Assembly: GCA_001801995.1 (NCBI GenBank)
Contig: MGZB01000001.1
Location: 62,001 to 126,000 of the forward strand
Direction: 5' to 3'
DNA: 64,000 nucleotides
Source of the DNA: Gammaproteobacteria bacterium RIFOXYD12_FULL_61_37
GTDB lineage: Bacteria > Pseudomonadota > Gammaproteobacteria > Chromatiales > Chromatiaceae
The notes beneath the pieces are model-generated. The model was not told where the DNA came from. It ran no database searches and saw nothing but the letters and a program-made list of their open reading frames with translations. Positions 62,162 to 64,000 of this stretch are shown in pieces (position 1 is the first letter of the stretch; the number at the start of each line of letters is the position of its first letter). Position numbers and translations under genes: made by a program.

Positions 62162-63028
62162 TTAACCCTCGGCCCCCGTGCGCAAACGCTCCTTGCAGAT
62201 CTGATAGAGGCAAGTCATGCGCTGCCACAGAGGTCCCGGCCAGCCATTACCGACAGGGCGGCCGTTCAAAGTGGTGACGGCCATGACTTCACGGGTCGAA
62301 CTTGTCATCCAGATCTCGTCGGCTCCCTCCAGGTCCGCCAGGCCGATGGAAGCCTCAGCCAAGGGGATTCCGGCACCGGCAGCCAATTCCAGCACCAGAT
62401 CGCGTGTGATACCCGGCAGCAGGGATGGTCCCTTGGCCGGGGTCAGGAGCAGACCATCCTTGACGATGAAGAGGTTACTGGCCGTTCCCTCTGTGGCCTG
62501 GCCGTCACGGATCAGTATGGCCTCGTCGCAACCTTCTTCGGTTGCCTGCTGCCGGAGCAGGATGTTGGCAAGGAGAGTGATGCTCTTGATATTGCAGAGC
62601 TGCCAGCGCACATCGTCGAGGGTAACGGCGGCGATCCCCTTTTGCAGTTTCTCGGGGCTGGGCGGGCTGATTGGGGTGGCCATGGCAAACACCGTCGGTT
62701 TGACCACCGCCGGGAAGGCGTGATCACGCTTATCGGCAGCGCCCCGCGTGATTTGAAGGTAGAGGGAATAGTCACCCGGCCTCCCCTCCAGCAGCCGCGC
62801 CAGGATGGTAGCCCAGTCGCCGTCAGCGAGGGGCGAAGCCAAGCGGATGCCGCGCAGGCTGTCGTCGAGCCGCGCCAGGTGCTGCTTTAGGCGGAAGGGG
62901 TGGCCGCCGTAAGCGGGAATGACCTCATAGACCCCGTCGCCGAACAGAAATCCGCGATCGAGCACCGAGATTTTCGCCTGCTCGATTGGGAGAAAATCGC
63001 CATTGAGATAGACCAACGGACCGCCCAT
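62162..63028 (-). CDS. dat: D-amino-acid aminotransferase (class IV, PLP-dependent)
   Basis: A fold-type IV aminotransferase of 288 residues. LVYLNGDFLPIEQAKISVLDRGFLFGDGVYEVIP is the D-alanine aminotransferase/branched-chain N-terminus, PLP lysine is in CNIKSITLLANILL, and the phosphate-binding EGTASNLFIVKDG and LPGITRDLVLELA follow. The start at 63028 lies 4 bp after the dacA-type gene. The place beside a D-Ala carboxypeptidase supports D-alanine/D-glutamate synthesis; a 4-amino-4-deoxychorismate lyase (PabC) role is less likely from size. Confidence 0.9.
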   Translation of the reverse strand: MGGPLVYLNGDFLPIEQAKISVLDRGFLFGDGVYEVIPAYGGHPFRLKQHLARLDDSLRGIRLASPLADGDWATILARLLEGRPGDYSLYLQITRGAADKRDHAFPAVVKPTVFAMATPISPPSPEKLQKGIAAVTLDDVRWQLCNIKSITLLANILLRQQATEEGCDEAILIRDGQATEGTASNLFIVKDGLLLTPAKGPSLLPGITRDLVLELAAGAGIPLAEASIGLADLEGADEIWMTSSTREVMAVTTLNGRPVGNGWPGPLWQRMTCLYQICKERLRTGAEG

Positions 63029-63032
63029 CCCG

Positions 63033-64000
63033 TTATTTCTTAAACCAGAGCATAAAACCGTCGGACAAACGGGTGAAGATGCCACCCTCCTTGACATCCT
63101 CCAGGGCGACGAGCTGCGCGGTCTTGACTACCTTGCCATCCTCCGTCACATCGACCTCGCCGACTTTGGCACCCTTGGCGACGGGCGCCTCGACGTGATC
63201 CGAGAGCCTGATGACCGTCTCAAGCTTCTTCTTGTCACGGCGGGGCTGAGTGACGAACAGGTCCTCGGCCGTACCCACGTCGATGGTGCCCTTATCACCC
63301 TTCCAGACAGTGGCCTTACCGACCGCCTGACCGGTTGCGAGAACCTTGACGTTCTCGAAAAAGGCAAAGCCATAGTTGAGCAGGGCCTGGCTTTCCGTAG
63401 CCCGGACACTCATGCTCGTAGAGCCGAGCACCACGGATAGCAACCGCGTTTCCTCGCGTTTGGCGGAAGCCACCAGGCAATAGCCGGCGGCCTCGGTATG
63501 CCCGGTCTTGATACCATCGACACTGGGGTCCTTCAACAGCAAGGTGTTGCGGTTGTGCTGGGTAATGTTGTGGAAGACATACTCTTTGATGGCGAACCAG
63601 GGATAGTACTCGGGAAAATCGCGGATCAGGGCCGCCCCGAGCTTGGCCATGTCGCGGGCCGTAGTGACGTGGCCTGGTGCCGGGAGCCCCTCGGGATTGA
63701 GAAAGTGGGAATTGGTCATGCCGATCCGCTTGGCATGCTCGTTCATCAGCGTGGCGAAGGTGCCCACGTTGCCACCGATGTGCTCGGCCAAGGCGATGGA
63801 TGCATCGTTGCCCGACTGGATGATCATGCCCTTGATCAGATCCTCGACGCCCACCTGCTTGCCGACCGCGACAAATGTCTTGGACCCCCCGGTTCGCCAG
63901 GCATTCTCGCTTATGGTGGCCATGTCCTGGAGCTTGAGATTGCCCGCCTTGAGTTCGTGGAAGACGGTATAGGCGGTCATGATCTTGGTCAGGCTAGCCG
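63033..64000 (-). CDS. dacA: D-alanyl-D-alanine carboxypeptidase, PBP5/6 type (5' end outside window)
   Basis: A low-molecular-weight PBP that trims the terminal D-Ala of peptidoglycan stem peptides. The window ends just upstream of the active-site SLTK motif (SxxK; serine codon at 63993-63995), so the signal peptide and first 40 or so residues are missing. Present are SGN in MIIQSGNDASIALAEH, KTG in DGIKTGHTEAAGYCLVASA and the C-terminal PBP5 domain (about LATGQAVGKATVWKGDKGTIDVG onward) ending FTRLSDGFMLWFKK, the amphipathic membrane anchor. First visible gene of the operon that runs to the YdcF-like gene. Confidence 0.95.
   Translation of the reverse strand, partial: ASLTKIMTAYTVFHELKAGNLKLQDMATISENAWRTGGSKTFVAVGKQVGVEDLIKGMIIQSGNDASIALAEHIGGNVGTFATLMNEHAKRIGMTNSHFLNPEGLPAPGHVTTARDMAKLGAALIRDFPEYYPWFAIKEYVFHNITQHNRNTLLLKDPSVDGIKTGHTEAAGYCLVASAKREETRLLSVVLGSTSMSVRATESQALLNYGFAFFENVKVLATGQAVGKATVWKGDKGTIDVGTAEDLFVTQPRRDKKKLETVIRLSDHVEAPVAKGAKVGEVDVTEDGKVVKTAQLVALEDVKEGGIFTRLSDGFMLWFKK

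Overview
This window is a gene-dense, GC-rich piece of a proteobacterial chromosome with no insertion sequence, prophage, CRISPR array, rRNA or recognisable tRNA. Gene content and order point to Gammaproteobacteria: divergent ilvA/rpiA; rlmH-maf-rng-yhdP-nitrilase-tldD-pmbA; smg and dprA beside topA; def-fmt-rsmB divergent from a LysM-dprA-smg-topA set; and dacA-dat-ybeD-lipB-lipA. The main metabolic marker is aprBA, dissimilatory adenylylsulfate (APS) reductase. In this setting it suggests a sulfur-oxidising lineage of the Chromatiales type; that is inference, because no sat, qmo, aprM, dsr or sox gene lies in the window.

Layout. 1-1.2 kb: start of the type IV pilus pilMN operon, divergent from mrcA (PBP1a). 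3.9-8.4 kb: an unassigned gene, rpmE, hemW, a GIY-YIG protein and uvrD. 8.5-12.9 kb: a MacAB-like efflux set (HlyD adaptor, ATPase, two tandem FtsX-type permeases). 12.9-21 kb: a VanX-type dipeptidase, a membrane-anchored lytic transglycosylase, hldE, mutM, and an ABC transporter operon with GldG-like and DUF4340 proteins. 21-34.9 kb: FAH-family hydrolase, ilvA, rpiA, pmbA, tldD, nitrilase, yhdP, rng, maf, rlmH. 34.9-40 kb: HPP membrane protein, a REC-GAF-HD-GYP-hemerythrin regulator, a glutamine amidotransferase with a small secreted protein, tsaC and purE. 40-52.5 kb: topA, smg, dprA, LysM protein, def, fmt, rsmB, DUF4390 and ntrYX. 52.5-58.5 kb: thioredoxin-HEAT protein, aprBA, a YkgJ-type cysteine-cluster protein and a MenE-like acyl-CoA synthetase. 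58.5-64 kb: FNR-type regulator, a YdcF-like protein, the lipoate pair, DUF493, a class IV aminotransferase and a PBP5-type carboxypeptidase cut by the window end.

How it works together. Much of the window serves the cell envelope: PBP1a, PBP5, VanX-type peptidase, lytic transglycosylase, LysM protein, YhdP, HldE, YdcF and D-amino-acid aminotransferase. A second theme is redox and oxygen: AprBA, FNR, hemerythrin/HD-GYP, NtrYX and the thioredoxin-HEAT protein. The aprBA transcription unit is the best-resolved one: a plausible sigma70 promoter, a stem-loop at the predicted 5' end, a long leader, strong ribosome binding sites and a clear intrinsic terminator.

The most unusual non-coding signals are a hairpin-rich segment of about 70 bp lying in frame inside yhdP, an 18-bp copy of the purE ribosome-binding leader folded into the topA terminator, and dispersed repeats in the efflux operon and after the transglycosylase gene. 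I found no clear new multi-gene defence or biosynthetic system.
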